Of a DNA stretch of 52,401 nucleotides, positions 51,407 through 52,401 are shown piece after piece (positions within the stretch are counted from its first letter, which is position 1; each line of letters opens with the position of its first letter). The notes under the pieces are model-generated. The model was not told where the DNA came from and made no database searches. It saw nothing but the letters and a program-made list of their open reading frames with translations. The stretch is taken from positions 1-52,401 of the forward strand of contig JAEYUD010000079.1 of the NCBI GenBank assembly GCA_023433685.1, read 5' to 3'. The position numbers and the translations under genes are program-made. This DNA is from Bacteroidota bacterium (GTDB taxonomy: Bacteria > Bacteroidota > Ignavibacteria > Ignavibacteriales > Ignavibacteriaceae).

Positions 51407-52401
51407 TTAGTTAGAAAAAATATACATTACAAAAATTACTATAAAGACCATTGCCAGAGTGACGTAGGTCTGAACTTTTCCTGTCTGGAATTTCCTGACA
51501 AACATGCTGAGAACGCCGTTGATCCACGCTACAAGATTAACGAGACCATCCACGACGTATTTGTCGAACCCGGCTCCAAATCTCCCGAGGATCATTGTGA
51601 CGCGTGCACCAAGATTAACAATGCCGTCAACAATATTCTTGTCGATCCAGCTCATCAGAGCTGCAAGGAGGTATGTTCCTTTGATAACGGTTGCATCATA
51701 AAGCTCGTCGATGAACCACTTCCTTTGTGAGAAGATGTAGAGTTTACCAAGGAAACCCTGTGGTACTTTCGGTACGAGTCCCTTTTTCATATACATGAAC
51801 CAGGCGGTGCCTATACCTGCGATAATTATCGTCGCGGAAGTAAGCATGGCAACCAGCTCTGATGAGTGCATCGTGTGCATGTATTCTTCTGTATAGATGG
51901 TTTCCTTTGCCACGCTTGAGAGGAACCCGAATGTTACATCCTGTGGAAGGAGAATTTTGGGCAACCGGAAAAGCATTTCGGTCACATACGATCCATGAAT
52001 GGTCATCGGGTTGAATGTGAAGAAGAAAAAGAAGCAGAAAGCTGCCAGTACAATCAGCGGCAGTTTGATGAAAATATTGAAATCGTGAGCGTGCTCATAA
52101 GCATGGTGATTTCTTGGTTCGCCGAAGAATATCAGGAACACATATCTAAAGATGTAGAACGATGTCAGTGTACTTGTAAGAACCACAAAGATAAAATAGA
52201 TGTAGTTCCCGGAAATGTTGCCAAGAACAAGTGACGAGGTCAGAATCATTTCCTTGCTCAGGAATCCAATCGTGAGAGGGAATCCAACGAGAGCGAGTGA
52301 ATAGATCAGAGTGGTGTAGAAGGTGACAGGCATCTTTTTCCTTAGACCACCCATGTCCATAATGTCCTGCGAATGAGTCGCGTGGATTATCGATCCGGAA
52401 C
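51407..52401 (-). CDS. nuoL: NADH-quinone oxidoreductase subunit L, C-terminal part
   Basis: The frame is open from the window edge to the stop at 51407, giving about 331 residues; the N-terminal half lies outside. The visible part begins SGSIIHATHSQDIMDMGGLR, the conserved NuoL segment before TMH 11, and includes GFPLTIGFLSKEMIL. It ends in the long C-terminal region with the lateral helix (GVLSMFVRKFQTGKVQTY) that runs along the membrane arm of complex I. It is followed by nuoM and nuoN on the same strand. Confidence 0.95.
   Translation of the reverse strand, partial: SGSIIHATHSQDIMDMGGLRKKMPVTFYTTLIYSLALVGFPLTIGFLSKEMILTSSLVLGNISGNYIYFIFVVLTSTLTSFYIFRYVFLIFFGEPRNHHAYEHAHDFNIFIKLPLIVLAAFCFFFFFTFNPMTIHGSYVTEMLFRLPKILLPQDVTFGFLSSVAKETIYTEEYMHTMHSSELVAMLTSATIIIAGIGTAWFMYMKKGLVPKVPQGFLGKLYIFSQRKWFIDELYDATVIKGTYLLAALMSWIDKNIVDGIVNLGARVTMILGRFGAGFDKYVVDGLVNLVAWINGVLSMFVRKFQTGKVQTYVTLAMVFIVIFVMYIFSN

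Noticed and set aside
1..52401. Mobile elements, prophage, CRISPR or toxin-antitoxin modules
   Set aside because: No transposase, integrase, regularly spaced repeats, Cas genes or small toxin-antitoxin pairs were seen. The tRNA genes are not flanked by integrase-like genes or repeated tRNA ends.

Overview
The window looks like a stretch of ordinary chromosome from a member of the Ignavibacteria/Chlorobi-Bacteroidota side of the tree. The lineage call is an inference. It rests on three secreted proteins with type IX secretion (T9SS) sorting tails, two of them carrying the YPNPFNPST signature common in Ignavibacteria, a PorV-family outer-membrane protein, an atpD-atpC pair standing apart from other ATP synthase genes, promoter-like TAnnTTTG boxes, and weak Shine-Dalgarno sequences with many TTG/GTG starts. 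I saw no mobile element, prophage, CRISPR array or rRNA.

Layout. 1-2514 (+): the tail of a spermidine-synthase-like gene, an UPF0316/DUF2179 membrane protein and a PiT phosphate transporter. 2674-8198 (+): a complete Czc-type heavy-metal RND efflux set (outer-membrane channel, lipoprotein adaptor, pump). It converges through a shared bidirectional terminator on 8259-13772 (-), a second complete RND set of the drug-exporting HAE1 type. A guanidinium-exporter-like SMR gene (13975, +) and two tRNA genes (Leu-CAA and Phe-GAA, -) follow, then a BNR-repeat T9SS cargo (14675-16945, -).

17075-25502 (+) is a tightly packed housekeeping run: purC, pgsA, pgpA, cinA, thpR, recA, a terminator, recX, a flavin-reductase-like gene and acetoacetate-CoA ligase. 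25586-32368 (+) encodes a 2-oxoacid dehydrogenase complex together with the enzymes that lipoylate it: lpdA, lipB, a fused E1 alpha/beta, a two-lipoyl-domain E2, and lipA. The E1 alpha signature resembles the branched-chain enzyme. With acetoacetate-CoA ligase next door this suggests branched-chain (leucine) catabolism.

32445-43119 (+) is the least conventional part: two T9SS cargo proteins, a lipoprotein, a TonB-dependent receptor, a PorV-family protein and a beta-propeller lipoprotein, all in one direction. It reads as a cell-surface assembly with its own outer-membrane partner; its substrate is unknown. 43219-45023 (+) is atpD-atpC, ending in a bidirectional terminator. The minus-strand run 52401-45062 holds nuoL (partial), nuoM, nuoN, cysteine desulfurase, an unknown 105-residue protein, an A-type Fe-S carrier, a superoxide dismutase with two plausible starts (exported and cytoplasmic), and a Lon-substrate-binding-domain protein. 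It thus links respiratory complex I to Fe-S cluster supply and superoxide defence.

No gene-free stretch exceeds about 300 bases. All functional calls are from reading sequence motifs; no database search was run.
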